A stretch of DNA of 64,000 nucleotides, from contig JBHGNT010000024.1 in assembly GCA_043228905.1 (NCBI GenBank), forward strand, positions 62,001 through 126,000, given 5' to 3'. The stretch comes from Azolla caroliniana. Taxonomy: Eukaryota > Polypodiophyta. Below, piece after piece: positions 11,801 to 26,150 of the stretch (positions are counted from its first letter, which is position 1; the number at the start of each line of letters is the position of its first letter). The position numbers were made by a program, and so were the translations under genes. The notes beneath the pieces were generated by a model, which did not search any database, had not been told where the DNA came from, and saw nothing but the letters and a program-made list of their open reading frames with translations.

Positions 11801-14800
11801 ATGATATGGAATTAAAAAATCAAGAATTTGAAACTCAGGTCGAGAGATGTGACGAAATTACCAAATTTGAGAAATGATTTGAGAGGAGCCCTTGAGTAAA
11901 TTAAAATGTTCATATCGGGCTCGTGTGATATCGGATTTTTGTGTTCAAACATGCAAATCGAAGATAACAATGCTACCTATGATATGGAATTAAAAAATCA
12001 AGAATTTGATACTCAGGTCGAGAGATGTGACGAAATTACCAAATTTGAGGAGTGAGTTGAGAAGAGCTAGTAGGTAAATTAAAATGTTCATATCGGGCTC
12101 GTGTGATATCGGATTAATGTGTTCAAACATGCAAATCGAAGCTAACAACGCTACCTATGATATGGAATTAAAAAATCAAGAATTTGAAACTCAGGTCGAG
12201 AGACATGACGAAAATAGCAAACTTGAGGAGGGAGTTGAGAGGAGCCCTTGAGTAAAGTAAAATGTTCATACCTGGCTCGTGTGATATCGGATTTTTGTGT
12301 TCAAACATGCGAATCGAAGCTGGCGACGCTACCTATGATATGGAATTAAAAAATCAAGATTTTGAAACTCAGGTCGAGAGACATGACGAAAATAGCAAAC
12401 TTGAGGAGGGAGTTGAGAGGAGCCCTTGAGTTAATTAAAATGTTCATACCTGGCTCGTGTGGTATCGGATTTTTGTGTTCAAACATGCGAATCGAAACTA
12501 ACAATGCTAGCTATGATATGGAATTAAAAAATCAAGATTTTGAAACTCAGGTCGAGAGACATGATGAAAATAGCAAACTTGAGGAGGGAGTTGAGAAGAG
12601 CCCTTGAGTAAATTAAAATGTTCATACCTGGCTCGTGTGATATCGGATTTTTGTGTTCAAACATGCGAATCGAAGCTAACAACGCTAGCTATGATATGGA
12701 ATTAAAAAATCAAGATTTTGAAACTCAGGTCAGGAGACATGACGAAAATAGCAAACTTGAGGAGGGAGTTGAGAGGAGCCCTTGAGTAAATTAAAATGTT
12801 CATACCTGGCTCGTGTGATATCGGATTTTTGTGTTCAAACATGCAAATCGAAGCTAACAACGCTAGCTATGAGATGGAATTAAAAAATCAAGATTTTGAA
12901 ACTCAGGTCGAGAGACATGACGAAATTACCAAATTTGAGGAGTGAGTTGAGAAGAGGTAGTAGGTAAATTAAAATGTTCATACCTGGCTCGTGTGATATC
13001 AGATTTTTGTGTTCAAACATGCAAATCGAAGCTAACAACGCTACCTATGATATGGAATTAAAAAATCAAGATTTTGAAACTCAGCTCGAGAGACATGACG
13101 AAAATAGCAAACTTGAGGAAGGAGTTGAGAAGAGCTAGTAGATCAATTAAAATGTTCATACCTGGCTCGTGTCATATCCGATTTTTGTGTTCAAACATGG
13201 GAATCGAAGCTAACAACGCTAGCTATGATATGGAATTAAAAAATCAACATTTTGAAACTCATGTCGAGAGATGTGACGAAATTACCAAATTTGAGGAGTG
13301 ATTTGAGAGGAGCCCTTGAGTAAATTAAAATGTTCATATCGGGCTCGTGTGATATCGGATTTTTGTGTTCAAACATGCGCATCGAAGCTAACAACGCTAC
13401 CTATGATATGGAATTAAAAAATCAAGATTTTGAAACTCAGGTCGAGAGACATGACGAAAATAGCAAACTTGAGGAGGGAGTTGAGAAGAGCCCTTGAGTA
13501 AATTAAAATGTTCATACCTGGCTCGTGTGATATCGGATTTTTGTGTTCAAACATGCGAATCGAAGCTAACAATGCTAGCTATGATATGGAATTAAAAAAT
13601 CAAGATTTTGAAACCCAGGTCGAGAGACATGACGAAAATAGCAAACTTGAGGAGGGAGTTGAGAGGAGCCCTTGAGTAAATTAAAATGTTCATACCTGGC
13701 TCGTGTGATATGGATTTTTGTGTTCAAACATGCAACTCGAAGCTAACAACGCTACCTATGATATGGAATTAAAAAATCAACATTTTGAAACTCAGGTCGA
13801 GAGACATGATGAAAATAGCAAACTTGAGGAGGGAGTTGAGAAGAGGCCTTGAGTAAATTAAAATGTTCATACCTGGCTCGTGTGATATCGGATTTTTGTG
13901 TTCAAACATGTGAATCGAAGCTAACAACGCTAGCTATGATATGGAATTAAAAAATCAAGATTTTGAAACTCAGGTCGAGAGACATGATGAAAATAGCAAA
14001 CTTGAGGAGGGAGTTGAGAGGAGCCCTTGAGTAAATTAAAATGTTCATACATGGCTCGTGTGATATGGATTTTTGTGTTCAAACATGCAAATCGAAGCTA
14101 ACAACGCTACCTATGAGATGGAATTAAAAAATCAAGATTTTGAAACTCAGGTCGAGAGACATGATGAAAATAGCAAACTTGAGGAGGGAGTTGAGAAGAG
14201 CCCTTGAGTAAATTAAAATGTTCATACCTGGCTCGTGTGACATCGGATTTTTGTGTTCAAACATGCGAATCGAAGCTAACAACCCTACCTATGATATGGA
14301 ATTAAAAAATCAAGATTTTGAAACTCAGGTCAGGAGACATGACGAAAATAGCAAACTTGAGGAGGGAGTTGAGAGGAGCCCTTGAGTAAATTAAAATGTT
14401 CATACCTGGCTCGTGTGATATCGGATTTTTGTGTTCAAACATGCAAATCGAAGCTAACAACGCTAGCTATGAGATGGAATTAAAAAATCAAGATTTTGAA
14501 ACTCAGGTCGAGAGACATGACGAAATTACCAAATTTGAGGAGTGAGTTGAGAGGAGCCCTTGAGTAAATTAAAATGTTCATACCTGGCTCGTGTGATATC
14601 GGATTTTTGTGTTCAAACATGCAAATCGAAGCTAGCAACGCCAGCTATGATATGGAATTAAAAAATCAGGATTTTGAAACTCAGGTCGAGAGACATGACG
14701 AAAATAGCAAACTTGAGGAGGGAGTTGAGAAGAGCCCTTGAGTAAATTAAAATGTTCATACCTGGCTCGTGTGATATCGAATTTTTGTGTTCAAACATGC

Positions 14801-15307
14801 GAATCGAAGCTAACAACGCTACCTATGATATGTAATTAAAAAATCAAGATTCTAAAACTCAGGTCGAGAGACATGACGAAAATAGCAAACATGAGGAGGG
14901 AATTGAGAGGAGCCCTTGAGTTAATTAAAATGTTCATACCTGGCTCGTGTGATATCGGATTTTTGTGTTCAAACATGCAAATCGAAGCTAACAACGCTAG
15001 CTATGAGATGGAATTAAAAAATCAAGATTTTGAAACTCAGGTCGAGAGACATGACGAAATTACCAAATTTGAGGAGTGAGTTGAGAAGAGGTAGTAGGTA
15101 AATTTAAATGTTCATACCTGGCTCGTGTGATATCGGATTTTTGTGTTCAAACATGCAAATCGAAGCTAACAACGCTACCTATGATATGGAATTAAAAAAT
15201 CAAGAATTTGAAACTCAGCTCGAGAGACATGACGAAAATAGCAAACTTGAGGAAGGAGTTGAGAAGAGCTAGTAGGTCAATTAAAATGTTCATACCTGGC
15301 TCGTGTC
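11801..15307 (+). repeat. Mixed-monomer transition zone
   Basis: The left-edge markers disappear and the states used through the rest of the window appear: ggattattg-like and ggattaatg monomers, gagtaaagtaaaatg followed by gctggcgac near 12,254, the atgggaatcg monomer near 13,197 and the cagctcgag monomer near 13,083. A caggtcaggagac state at about 12,731 recurs at about 14,331 (1,600 bp, 9 monomers), and the atgggaatcg monomer recurs 2,134 bp later at 15,331. A regular HOR is not obvious. No gene or unique DNA is present. Confidence 0.75.
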
Positions 15308-18300
15308 ATATCCGATTTTTGTGTTCAAACATGGGAATCGAAGCTAACAACGCTAGCTATGATATGGAATTAAAAAATCAACATTTTGAAACTCATGTCG
15401 AGAGATGTGACGAAATTACCAAATTTGAGGAGTGATTTGAGAGGAGCCCTTGAGTAAATTAAAATGTTCATATCGGGCTCGTGTGATATCGGATTTTTGT
15501 GTTCAAACATGCGAATCGAAGCTAACAACGCTACCTATGATATGGAATTAAAAAATCAAGATTTTGAAACTCAGGTCGAGAGACATGACGAAAATAGCAA
15601 ACTTGAGGAGGGAGTTGAGAGGAGCCCTTGAGTAAATTAAAATGTTCATACCTAGCTCGTGTGATATCGGATTTTTGTGTTCAAACATGCGGATCGAAGC
15701 TAACAATGCTACCTATGATATGGAATTAAAAAATCAAGATTTTGAAACTCAGGTCGAGAGACATGACGAAAATAGCAAACTTGAGGAAGGAGTTGAGAGG
15801 AGCCCTTGAGTAAATTAAAATGTTCATACCTGGCTCGTGTGATATCGGATTTTTGTTGTCAAACATGCGAATCAAAGCTAACAACGCTAGCTATGATATG
15901 GAATTAAAAAATCAAGAATTTGAAACTCAGGTCGAGAGACATGACGAAATTACCAAATTTGAGGAGTGATTTGAGAGGAGCCCTTGAGTAAATTAAAATG
16001 TTCATATCGGGCTCGTGTGATATCGGATTTTTGTGTTCAAACATGCAAATCGAAGCTAACAACGCTACCTATGATATGGAATTAAAAAATCAAGATTTTG
16101 AAACTCAGGTCGAGAGACATTATGAAAATAGCAAACTTGAGGAGGGAGTTGAGAAGAGCCCTTGAGTAAATTAAAATGTTCATACCTGGCTCGTGTGATA
16201 TCGGATTTTTGTGTTCAAACATGCGAATCGAAGCTAACAACGCTAGCTATGATATGGAATTAAAAAATCAAGATTTTGAAACTCAGGTCAGGAGACATGA
16301 CGAAAATAGCAAACTTGAGGAGGGAGTTGAGAGGAGCCCTTGAGTAAATTAAAATGTTCATACCTGGCTCGTGTGATATGGATTTTTGTGTTCAAACATG
16401 CAACTCGAAGCTAACAACGCTAGCTATGATATGGAATTAAAAAATCAACATTTTGAAACTCAGGTCGAGAGACATGATGAAAATAGCAAACTTGAGGAGG
16501 GAGTTGAGAAGAGGCCTTGAGTAAATTAAAATGTTCATACCTGGCTCGTGTGATATCGGATTTTTGTGTTCAAACATGTGAATCGAAGCTAACAACGCTA
16601 GCTATGATATGGAATTAAAAAATCAAGATTTTGAAACTCAGGTCGAGAGACATGATGAAAATAGCAAACTTGAGGAGGGAGTTGAGAGGAGCCCTTGAGT
16701 AAATTAAAATGTTCATACATGGCTCGTGTGATATCCGATTTTTGTGTTCAAACATGGGAATCGAAGCTAACAACGCTAGCTATGATATGGAATTAAAAAC
16801 TCAACATTTTGAAACTCATGTCGAGAGATGTGACGAAATTACCAAATTTGAGGAGTGATTTGAGAGGAGCCCTTGAGTAAATTAAAATGTTCATATCGGG
16901 CTCGTGTGATATCGGATTTTTGTGTTCAAACATGCCAATCGAAGCTAACAACGCTACCTATGATATGGAATTAAAAAATCAAGATTTTGAAACTCAGGTC
17001 GAGAGACATGACGAAAATAGCAAACTTGAGGAGGGAGTTGAGAGGAGCCCTTGAGTAAATTAAAATGTTCATACCTAGCTCGTGTGATATCGGATTTTTG
17101 TGTTCAAACATGCGGATCGAAGCTAACAATGCTACCTATGATATGGAATTAAAAAATCAAGATTTTGAAACTCAGGTCGAGAGACATGACGAAAATAGCA
17201 AACTTGAGGAAGGAGTTGAGAGGAGCCCTTGAGTAAATTAAAATGTTCATACCTGGCTCGTGTGATATCGGATTTTTGTTGTCAAACATGCGAATCGAAG
17301 CTAACAACGCTAGCTATGATATGGAATTAAAAAATCAAGAAATTGAAACTCAGGTCGAGAGACATGACGAAATTACCAAATTTGAGGAGTGATTTGAGAG
17401 GAGCCCTTGAGTAAATTAAAATGTTCATATCGGGCTCGTGTGATATCGGATTTTTGTGTTCAAACATGCAAATCGAAGCTAACAACGCTACCTATGATAT
17501 GGAATTAAAAAATCAAGATTTTGAAACTCAGGTCGAGAGACATGACGAAAATAGCAAACTTGAGGAGGGAGTTGAGAAGAGCCCTTGAGTAAATTAAAAT
17601 GTTCATACCTGGCTCGTGTGATATCGGATTTTTGTGTTCAAACATGCGAATCGAAGCTAACAACGCTAGCTATGATATGGAATTAAAAAATCAAGATTTT
17701 GAAACTCAGGTCAGGAGACATGACGAAAATAGCAAACTTGAGGAGGGAGTTGAGAGGAGCCCTTGAGTAAATTAAAATGTTCATACCTGGCTCGTGTGAT
17801 ATCGGATTTTTGTGTTCAAACATGCAAATCGAAGCTAACGACGCTAGCTATGAGATGTAATTAAAAAATCAAGATTTTGAAACTCAGGTCGAGAGACATG
17901 ACGAAATTACCAAATTTGAGGAGTGAGTTGAGAAGAGGTAGTAGGTAAATTAAAATGTTCATACCTGGCTCGTGTGATATCGGATTTTTGTGTTCAAACA
18001 TGCAAATCGAAGCTAACAACGCTACCTATGATATGGAATTAAAAAATCAAGATTTTAAAACTCAGCTCGAGAGACATGACGAAAATAGCAAACTTGAGGA
18101 AGGAGTTGAGAAGAGCTAGTAGGTCAATTAAAATGTTCATACCTGGCTCGTGTGATATCCGATTTTTGTGTTCAAACATGGGAATCGAAGCTAACAACGC
18201 TAGCTATGAGATGGAATTAAAAAATCAACATTTTGAAACTCATGTCGAGAGATGTGACGAAATTACCAAATTTGAGGAGTGATTTGAGAGGAGCCCTTGA

Positions 18301-19056
18301 GTAAATTAAAATGTTCATATCGGGCTCGTGTGATATCGGATTTTTGTGTTCAAACATGCGCATCGAAGCTAACAACGCTGCCTATGATATGGAATTAAAA
18401 AATCAAGATTTTGAAACTCAGGTCGAGAGACATGACGAAAATAGCAAACTTGAGGAGGGAGTTGAGAGGAGCCCTTGAGTAAATTAAAATGTTCATACCT
18501 AGCTCGTGTGATATCGGATTTTTGTGTTCAAACATGCAAATCGAAGCTAACAACGCTACCTATGATATGGAATTAAAAAATCAAGATTTTGAAACTCAGG
18601 TCGAGAGACATGACGAAAATAGCAAACTTGAGGAAGGAGTTGAGAGGAGCCCTTGAGTAAATTAAAATGTTCATACCTGGCTCGTGTGATATCGCATTTT
18701 TGTTGTCAAACATGCGAATCGAAGCTAACAACGCTAGCTATGATATGGAATTAAAAAATCGAGAATTTGAAACTCAGGTCGAGAGACATGACGAAATTAC
18801 CAAATTTGAGGAGTGATTTGAGAGGAGCCCTTGATTAAATTAAAATGTTCATATCGGGCTCGTGTGATATCGGATTTTTGTGTTCAAACATGCAAATCGA
18901 AGCTAACAACGCTACCTATGATATGGATTTAAAAAATCAAGATTTTGAAACTCAGGTCGAGAGACATGATGAAAATAGCAAACTTGAGGAGGGAGTTGAG
19001 AAGAGCCCTTCAGTAAATTAAAATGTTCATACCTGGCTCGTTTGATATCGGATTTT
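15308..19056 (+). repeat. 8-monomer repeat (about 1,424 bp), roughly 2.6 copies
   Basis: Markers recur every 1,423-1,424 bp: atgggaatcg at 15,331, 16,754 and 18,178, and cctagctcg at 15,651, 17,074 and 18,498. Each copy then continues through ggatttttgttgtcaaac, gaatttgaaactc, a tgatttgagagg end and ttcatatcggg. Copies start near 15,308, 16,731 and 18,155. Roughly six of the eight monomers match between copies 1 and 2; the last two positions are replaced by other variants (gatatgg with atgcaactcg in copy 1, atgcaaatcg with gagatgtaatt in copy 2). Copy 3 is cut off near 19,056. Copies are visibly more diverged than those of the 16-mer in the centre. Confidence 0.8.
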
Positions 19057-20458
19057 TGTTGTCAAACATGCGAATCGAAGCTAACAACGCTAGCTATGAT
19101 ATGGAATTAAAAAATCAAGATTTTGAAACTCAGGTCGAGAGACATGACGAAAATAGCAAACTTGAGGAGGGAGTTGAGAGGAGCCCTTGAGTAAATTAAA
19201 ATGTTCATACCTGGCTCGTGTGATATGGATTTTTGTGTTCAAACATGCAAATCGAAGCTAACAACGCTAGCTATGAGATGGAATTAAAAAATCAAGATTT
19301 TGAAACTCAGGTCGAGAGACATGATGAACATAGCAAACTTGAGGAGGGAGTTGAGAAGAGCCCTTGAGTAAATTAAAATGTTCATACCTGGCTCGTGTGA
19401 TATCGGATTTTTGTGTTCAAACATGCGAATCGAAGCTAACAACGCTACCTATGATATGGAATTAAAAAATCAAGAATTTGAAACTCAGGTCGAGAGATGT
19501 GACGAAATTACCAAATTTGAGAAATGATTTGAGAGGAGCCCTTGAGTAAATTAAAATGTTCATATCGGGCTCGTGTGATATCGGATTTTTGTGTTCAAAC
19601 TTGCAAATCGAAGCTAACAATGCTACCTATGATATGGAATTAAAAAATCAAGAATTTGAAACTCAGGTCGAGAGATGTGACGAAATTACCAAATTTGAGG
19701 AGTGAGTTGAGAAGAGCTAGTAGGTAAATTAAAATGTTCATATCGGGCTCGTGTGATATCGGATTATTGTGTTCAAACATGCAAATCGAAGCTAACAACG
19801 CTACCTATGATATGGAATTAAAAAATCAAGAATTTGAAACTCAGGTCGAGAGACATGACGAAAATAGCAAACTTGAGGAGGGAGTTGAGAGGAGCCCTTG
19901 AGTAAAGTAAAATGTTCATACCTGGCTCGTGTGATATCGGATTTTTGTGTTCAAACATGCAAATCGAAGCTGGCGACGCTACCTATGATATGGAATTAAA
20001 AAATCAAGATTTTGAAACTCAGGTCGAGAGACATGACGAAAATAGCAAACTTGAGGAGGGAGTTGAGAGGAGCCCTTGAGTTAATTAAAATGTTCATACC
20101 TGGCTCGTGTGGTATCGGATTTTTGTGTTCAAACATGCGAATCGAAGCTAACAATGCTAGCTATGATATGGAATTAAAAAATCAAGATTCTAAAACTCAA
20201 GTCCAGAGACATGACGAAAATAGCAAACTTGAGGAGGGAGTTGAGAGGAGCCCTTGAGTAAATTAAAATGTTCATACCTGGCTCGTGTGATATGGATTTT
20301 TGTGTTCAAACATGCAAATCGAAGCTAACAACGCTAGCTATGATATGGAATTAAAAAATCAAGAATTTGAAACTCAGGTCGAGAGACATGACGAAATTAC
20401 CAAATTTGAGGAGTGATTTGAGAGGAGCCCTTGAGTAAATTAAAATGTTCATATCGGG
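19057..20458 (+). repeat. Mixed monomers including the diagnostic ggattattg / gtaaagtaaaatg / ctggcgac module
   Basis: Contains the ordered module tgagaaatgattt (near 19,520), ggattattg (near 19,762), gagtaaagtaaaatg (near 19,904), gctggcgacgctacc (near 19,970), gagttaattaaaatg (near 20,080) and gtgtggtatcgg with gattctaaaactc. The same order is found near 12.0-12.5 kb in part and repeatedly in the right domain, but not between about 20.3 and 52 kb. Confidence 0.78.
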
Positions 20459-21790
20459 CTCGTGTGATATCGGATTTTTGTGTTCAAACATGCAAATCGA
20501 AGCTAACAACGCTAGCTATGAGATGGAATTAAAAAATCAAGATTTTGAAACTCAGGTCGAGAGACATGACAAAATTACCAAATTTGAGGAGTGAGTTGAG
20601 AAGAGGTAGTAGGTAAATTAAAATGTTCATACCTGGCTCGTGTGATATCGGATTTTTGTGTTCAAACATGCAAATCGAAGCTAACAACGCTACCTATGAT
20701 ATGGAATTAAAAAATCAAGAATTTGAAACTCAGGTCGAGAGACATGATGAAAATAGCAAACTTGAGGAGGGAGTGGAGAAGAGCCCTTGAGTAAATTAAA
20801 ATGTTCATACCTGGCTCGTGTGATATCGGATTTTTGTGTTCAAACATGCGAATCGAAGCTAACAACGCTACCTATGATATGGAATTAAAAAATCAAGATT
20901 TTGAAACTCAGGTCAGGAGACATGAAGAAAATAGCAAACTTGAGGAGGGAGTTGAGAGGAGCCCTTGAGTAAATTAAAATGTTCATACCTGGCTCGTGTG
21001 ATATCGGATTTTTGTGTTCAAACATGCAAATCGAAGCTAACAACGCTAGCTATGAGATGGAATTAAAAAATCAAGATTTTGAAACTCAGGTCGAGAGACA
21101 TGACAAAATTACCAAATTTGAGGAGTGAGTTGAGAAGAGGTAGTAGGTAAATTAAAATGTTCATACCTGGCTCGTGTGATATCGGATTTTTGTGTTCAAA
21201 CATGCAAATCGAAGCTAACAACGCTACCTATGATATGGAATTAAAAAATCAAGAATTTGAAACTCAGGTCGAGAGACATGATGAAAATAGCAAACTTGAG
21301 GAGGGAGTGGAGAAGAGCCCTTGAGTAAATTAAAATGTTCATACCTGGCTCGTGTGATATCGGATTTTTGTGTTCAAACATGCGAATCGAAGCTAACAAC
21401 GCTACCTATGATATGGAATTAAAAAATCAAGATTTTGAAACTCAGGTCAGGAGACATGAAGAAAATAGCAAACTTGAGGAGGGAGTTGAGAGGAGCCCTT
21501 GAGTAAATTAAAATGTTCATACCTGGCTCGTGTGATATCGGATTTTTGTGTTCAAACATGCAAATCGAAGCTAACAACGCTAGCTATGAGATGGAATTAA
21601 AAAATCAAGATTTTGAAACTCAGGTCGAGAGACATGACAAAAATACCAAATTTGAGGAGTGAGTTGAGAAGAGGTAGTAGGTAAATTAAAATGTTCATAC
21701 CTGGCTCGTGTGATATCGGATTTTTGTGTTCAAACATGCAAATCGAAGCTAACAACGCTACCTATGATATGGAATTAAAAAATCAAGATT
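20459..21790 (+). repeat. 3-monomer tandem repeat (534 bp), about 2.5 copies
   Basis: Copies begin at 20,459, 20,993 and 21,527. Each holds three monomers marked by gagatgg with catgacaaaa, then gaatttg with gatgaaaatag and gagtggagaagag, then caggtcaggagac with gaagaaaatag. The catgacaaaattacc of the first two becomes catgacaaaaatacc in the third. The same 3-mer reappears at 26,151. Confidence 0.88.
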
Positions 21791-22675
21791 TTGAAACTCA
21801 GCTCGAGAGACATGACGAAAATAGCAAACTTGAGGAAGGAGTTGAGAAGAGCTAGTAGGTCAATTAAAATGTTCATACCTGGCTCGTGTCATATCCGATT
21901 TTTGTGTTCAAACATGGGAATCGAAGCTAACAACGCTAGCTATGATATGGAATTAAAAAATCAACATTTTGAAACTCATGTCGAGAGATGTGACGAAATT
22001 ACCAAATTTGAGGAGTGATTTGAGAGGAGCCCTTGAGTAAATTAAAATGTTCATATCGGGCTCGTGTGATATCGGATTTTTGTGTTCAAACATGCGAATC
22101 GAAGCTAACAACGCTACCTATGATATGGAATTAAAAAATCAAGATTTTGAAACTCAGGTCGAGAGACATGACGAAAATAGCAAACTTGAGGAGGGAGTTG
22201 AGAAGAGCCCTTGAGTAAATTAAAATGTTCATACCTGGCTCGTGTGATATCGGATTTTTGTGTTCAAACATGCGAATCGAAGCTAACAACGCTACCTATG
22301 ATATGGAATTAAAAAATCAGGATTTTGAAACTCAGGTCGAGAGACATGACGAAAATAGCAAACTTGAGGAGGGAGTTGAGAGGAGCCCTTGAGTAAATTA
22401 AAATGTTCATACCTGGCTCGTGTGATATGGATTTTTGTGTTCAAACATGCAAATCGAAGCTAACAACGCTAGCTATGATATGGAATTAAAAAATCAAGAT
22501 TTTGAAACTCAGGTCGAGAGACATGACGAAAATAGCAAACTTGAGGAGGGAGTTGAGAGGAGCCCTTGAGTTAATTAAAATGTTCATACCTGGCTCGTGT
22601 GGTATCGGATTTTTGTGTTCAAACATGCGAATCGAAGCTAACAATGCTAGCTATGATATGGAATTAAAAAATCAA
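21791..22675 (+). repeat. Monomers of the cagctcgag / atgggaatcg / gagttaatt set
   Basis: About five monomers in the order later used in the 16-mer HOR: cagctcgag, atgggaatcg with gtgtcatatccg, ttcatatcggg, a caggattttg monomer, then a gatatgg monomer ending in gagttaatt and a gtgtggtatcgg monomer. This looks like a source or relative of the 7-mer half of the HOR at 29-45 kb. No gene is present. Confidence 0.7.
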
Positions 22676-23385
22676 GATTCTAAAACTCAAGTCCAGAGAC
22701 ATGACGAAAATAGCAAACTTGAGGAGGGAGTTGAGAGGAGCCCTTGAGTAAATTAAAATGTTCATACCTGGCTCGTGTGATATGGATTTTTGTGTTCAAA
22801 CATGCAAATCGAAGCTAACAACGCTAGCTATGATATGGAATTAAAAAATCAAGAATTTGAAACTCAGGTCGAGAGACATGACGAAATTACCAAATTTGAG
22901 GAGTGATTTGAGAGGAGCCCTTGAGTAAATTAAAATGTTCATATCGGGCTCGTGTGATATCGGATTTTTGTGTTCAAACATGCAAATCGAAGCTAACAAC
23001 GCTAGCTATGAGATGGAATTAAAAAATCAAGATTCTAAAACTCAAGTCCAGAGACATGACGAAAATAGCAAACTTGAGGAGGGAGTTGAGAGGAGCCCTT
23101 GAGTAAATTAAAATGTTCATACCTGGCTCGTGTGATATGGATTTTTGTGTTCAAACATGCAAATCGAAGCTAACAACGCTAGCTATGATATGGAATTAAA
23201 AAATCAAGAATTTGAAACTCAGGTCGAGAGACATGACGAAATTACCAAATTTGAGGAGTGATTTGAGAGGAGCCCTTGAGTAAATTAAAATGTTCATATC
23301 GGGCTCGTGTGATATCGGATTTTTGTGTTCAAACATGCAAATCGAAGCTAACAACGCTAGCTATGAGATGGAATTAAAAAATCAA
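22676..23385 (+). repeat. Tandem dimer duplication (355 bp x 2)
   Basis: Copies 22,676-23,030 and 23,031-23,385 each begin at gattctaaaactcaagtcc, pass through a gatatgg junction and a gaatttg monomer ending tgatttgagagg, then ttcatatcggg and gagatgg. Homology ends where the second copy reads aatcaagattttg instead of aatcaagattctaa. The unit is 355 bp, one base short of two full monomers because of the gatatgg deletion. Confidence 0.88.
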
Positions 23386-23636
23386 GATTTTGAAACTCAG
23401 GTCAGGAGACATGAAGAAAATAGCAAACTTGAGGAGGGAGTTGAGAGGAGCCCTTGAGTAAATTAAAATGTTCATACCTGGCTCGTGTGATATCGGATTT
23501 TTGTGTTCAAACATGCAAATCGAAGCTAACAACGCTAGCTATGAGATGGAATTAAAAAATCAAGATTTTGAAACTCAGGTCGAGAGACATGACAAAAATA
23601 CCAAATTTGAGGAGTGAGTTGAGAAGAGGTAGTAGG

Positions 23637-24704
23637 TAAATTAAAATGTTCATACCTGGCTCGTGTGATATCGGATTTTTGTGTTCAAACATGCAAATCG
23701 AAGCTAACAACGCTACCTATGATATGGAATTAAAAAATCAAGATTTTGAAACTCAGCTCGAGAGACATGACGAAAATAGCAAACTTGAGGAAGGAGTTGA
23801 GAAGAGCTAGTAGGTCAATTAAAATGTTCATACCTGGCTCGTGTCATATCCGATTTTTGTGTTCAAACATGGGAATCGAAGCTAACAACGCTAGCTATGA
23901 TATGGAATTAAAAAATCAACATTTTGAAACTCATGTCGAGAGATGTGACGAAATTACCAAATTTGAGGAGTGATTTGAGAGGAGCCCTTGAGTAAATTAA
24001 AATGTTCATATCGGGCTCGTGTGATATCGGATTTTTGTGTTCAAACATGCGAATCGAAGCTAACAACGCTACCTATGATATGGAATTAAAAAATCAAGAT
24101 TTTGAAACTCAGGTCGAGAGACATGACGAAAATAGCAAACTTGAGGAGGGAGTTGAGAAGAGCCCTTGAGTAAATTAAAATGTTCATACCTGGCTCGTGT
24201 GATATCGGATTTTTGTGTTCAAACATGCAAATCGAAGCTAACAACGCTACCTATGATATGGAATTAAAAAATCAAGATTTTGAAACTCAGCTCGAGAGAC
24301 ATGACGAAAATAGCAAACTTGAGGAAGGAGTTGAGAAGAGCTAGTAGGTCAATTAAAATTTTCATACCTGGCTCGTGTCATATCCGATTTTTGTGTTCAA
24401 ACATGGGAATCGAAGCTAACAACGCTAGCTATGATATGGAATTAAAAAATCAACATTTTGAAACTCATGTCGAGAGATGTGACGAAATTACCAAATTTGA
24501 GGAGTGATTTGAGAGGAGCCCTTGAGGAAATTAAAATGTTCATATCGGGCTCGTGTGATATCGGATTTTTGTGTTCAAACATGCGAATCGAAGCTAACAA
24601 CGCTAGCTATGATATGGAATTAAAAAATCAAGATTTTGAAACTCAGGTCGAGAGACATGACGAAAATAGCAAACTTGAGGAGGGAGTTGAGAAGAGCCCT
24701 TGAG
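23637..24704 (+). repeat. Tandem trimer duplication (534 bp x 2)
   Basis: Copies 23,637-24,170 and 24,171-24,704 each contain a cagctcgag monomer, an atgggaatcg monomer and a ttcatatcggg monomer. Private changes in copy 2 are attaaaattttcat for attaaaatgttcat (near 24,354), cttgaggaaatt for cttgagtaaatt (near 24,522) and gctagc for gctacc (near 24,602). The 24,522 change removes an in-frame TAA and lengthens the accidental open frame there. Confidence 0.88.
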
Positions 24705-26150
24705 TAAATTAAAATGTTCATACCTGGCTCGTGTGATATCGGATTTTTGTGTTCAAACATGCGAATCGAAGCTAACAACGCTACCTATGATATGGAATTA
24801 AAAAATCAGGATTTTGAAACTCAGGTCGAGAGACATGACGAAAATAGCAAACTTGAGGAGGGAGTTGAGAGGAGCCCTTGAGTAAATTAAAATGTTCATA
24901 CCTGGCTCGTGTGATATGGATTTTTGTGTTCAAACATGCAAATCGAAGCTAACAACGCTAGCTATGAGATGGAATTAAAAAATCAAGATTTTGAAACTCA
25001 GGTCGAGAGACATGATGAAAATAGCAAACTTGAGGAGGGAGTTGAGAAGAGCCCTTGAGTAAATTAAAATGTTCATACCTGGCTCGTGTGATATCGGATT
25101 TTTGTGTTCAAACATGCGAATCGAAGCTAACAACGCTACCTATGATATGGAATTAAAAAATCAAGAATTTGAAACTCAGGTCGAGAGACATGACGAAAAT
25201 AGCAAACCTTAGGAGGGAGTTGAGAGGAGCCCTTGAGTAAATTTAAATGTTCATACCTGGCTCGTGTGGTATCGGATTTTTGTGTTCAAACATGCGAATC
25301 GAAGCTAACAATGCTACCTATGATATGGAATTAAAAAATCAAGATTTTGAAACTCAAGTCAAGAGACATGACGAAATTACCTAAATTGAGGAGTGAGTTG
25401 AGAAGAGCTAGTAGGTAAATTTAAATGTTCATACCTGGCTCGTGTGATATCCGATTTTTGTGTTCAAACATGGGAATCGAAGCTAACAACGCTAGCTATG
25501 ATATGGAATTAAAAAATCAACATTTTGAAACTCATGTCGAGAGATGTGACGAAATTACCAAATTTGAGGAGTGATTTGAGAGGAGCCCTTGAGTAAATTA
25601 AAATGTTCATATCGGGCTCGTGTGATATCGGATTTTTGTGTTCAAACATGCGCATCGAAGCTAACAACGCTACCTATGATATGGAATTAAAAAATCAAGA
25701 TTTTGAAACTCAGGTCGAGAGACATGACGAAAATAGCAAACTTGAGGAGGGAGTTGAGAGGAGCCCTTGAGTAAATTAAAATGTTCATACCTAGCTCGTG
25801 TGATATCGGATTTTTGTGTTCAAACATGCGAATCGAAGCTAACAACGCTACCTATGATATGGAATTAAAAAATCAAGATTTTGAAACTCAGGTCGAGAGA
25901 CATGACGAAAATAGCAAACTTGAGGAAGGAGTTGAGAGGAGCCCTTGAGTAAATTAAAATGTTCATACCTGGCTCGTGTGATATCGGATTTTTGTTGTCA
26001 AACATGCGAATCGAAGCTAACAACGCTAGCTATGATATGGAATTAAAAAATCAAGAATTTGAAACTCAGGTCGAGAGACATGACGAAATTACCAAATTTG
26101 AGGAGTGATTTGAGAGGAGCCCTTGAGTAAATTAAAATGTTCATATCGGG
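24705..26150 (+). repeat. Segment collinear with 46.9-48.4 kb
   Basis: Matches the region around 46,933-48,378 at an offset of 22,228 bp (125 monomers). Shared rare states are caaaccttaggaggg at 25,203 and 47,431, aagtcaagagacatg with cctaaattgagg, gtgtgatatccg with atgggaatcg, atgcgcatcg and cctagctcg, in the same order. The match breaks just after 26,150, where this copy reads gctcgtgtgatatcgg and the other gctcgttagatatcgg. Confidence 0.8.
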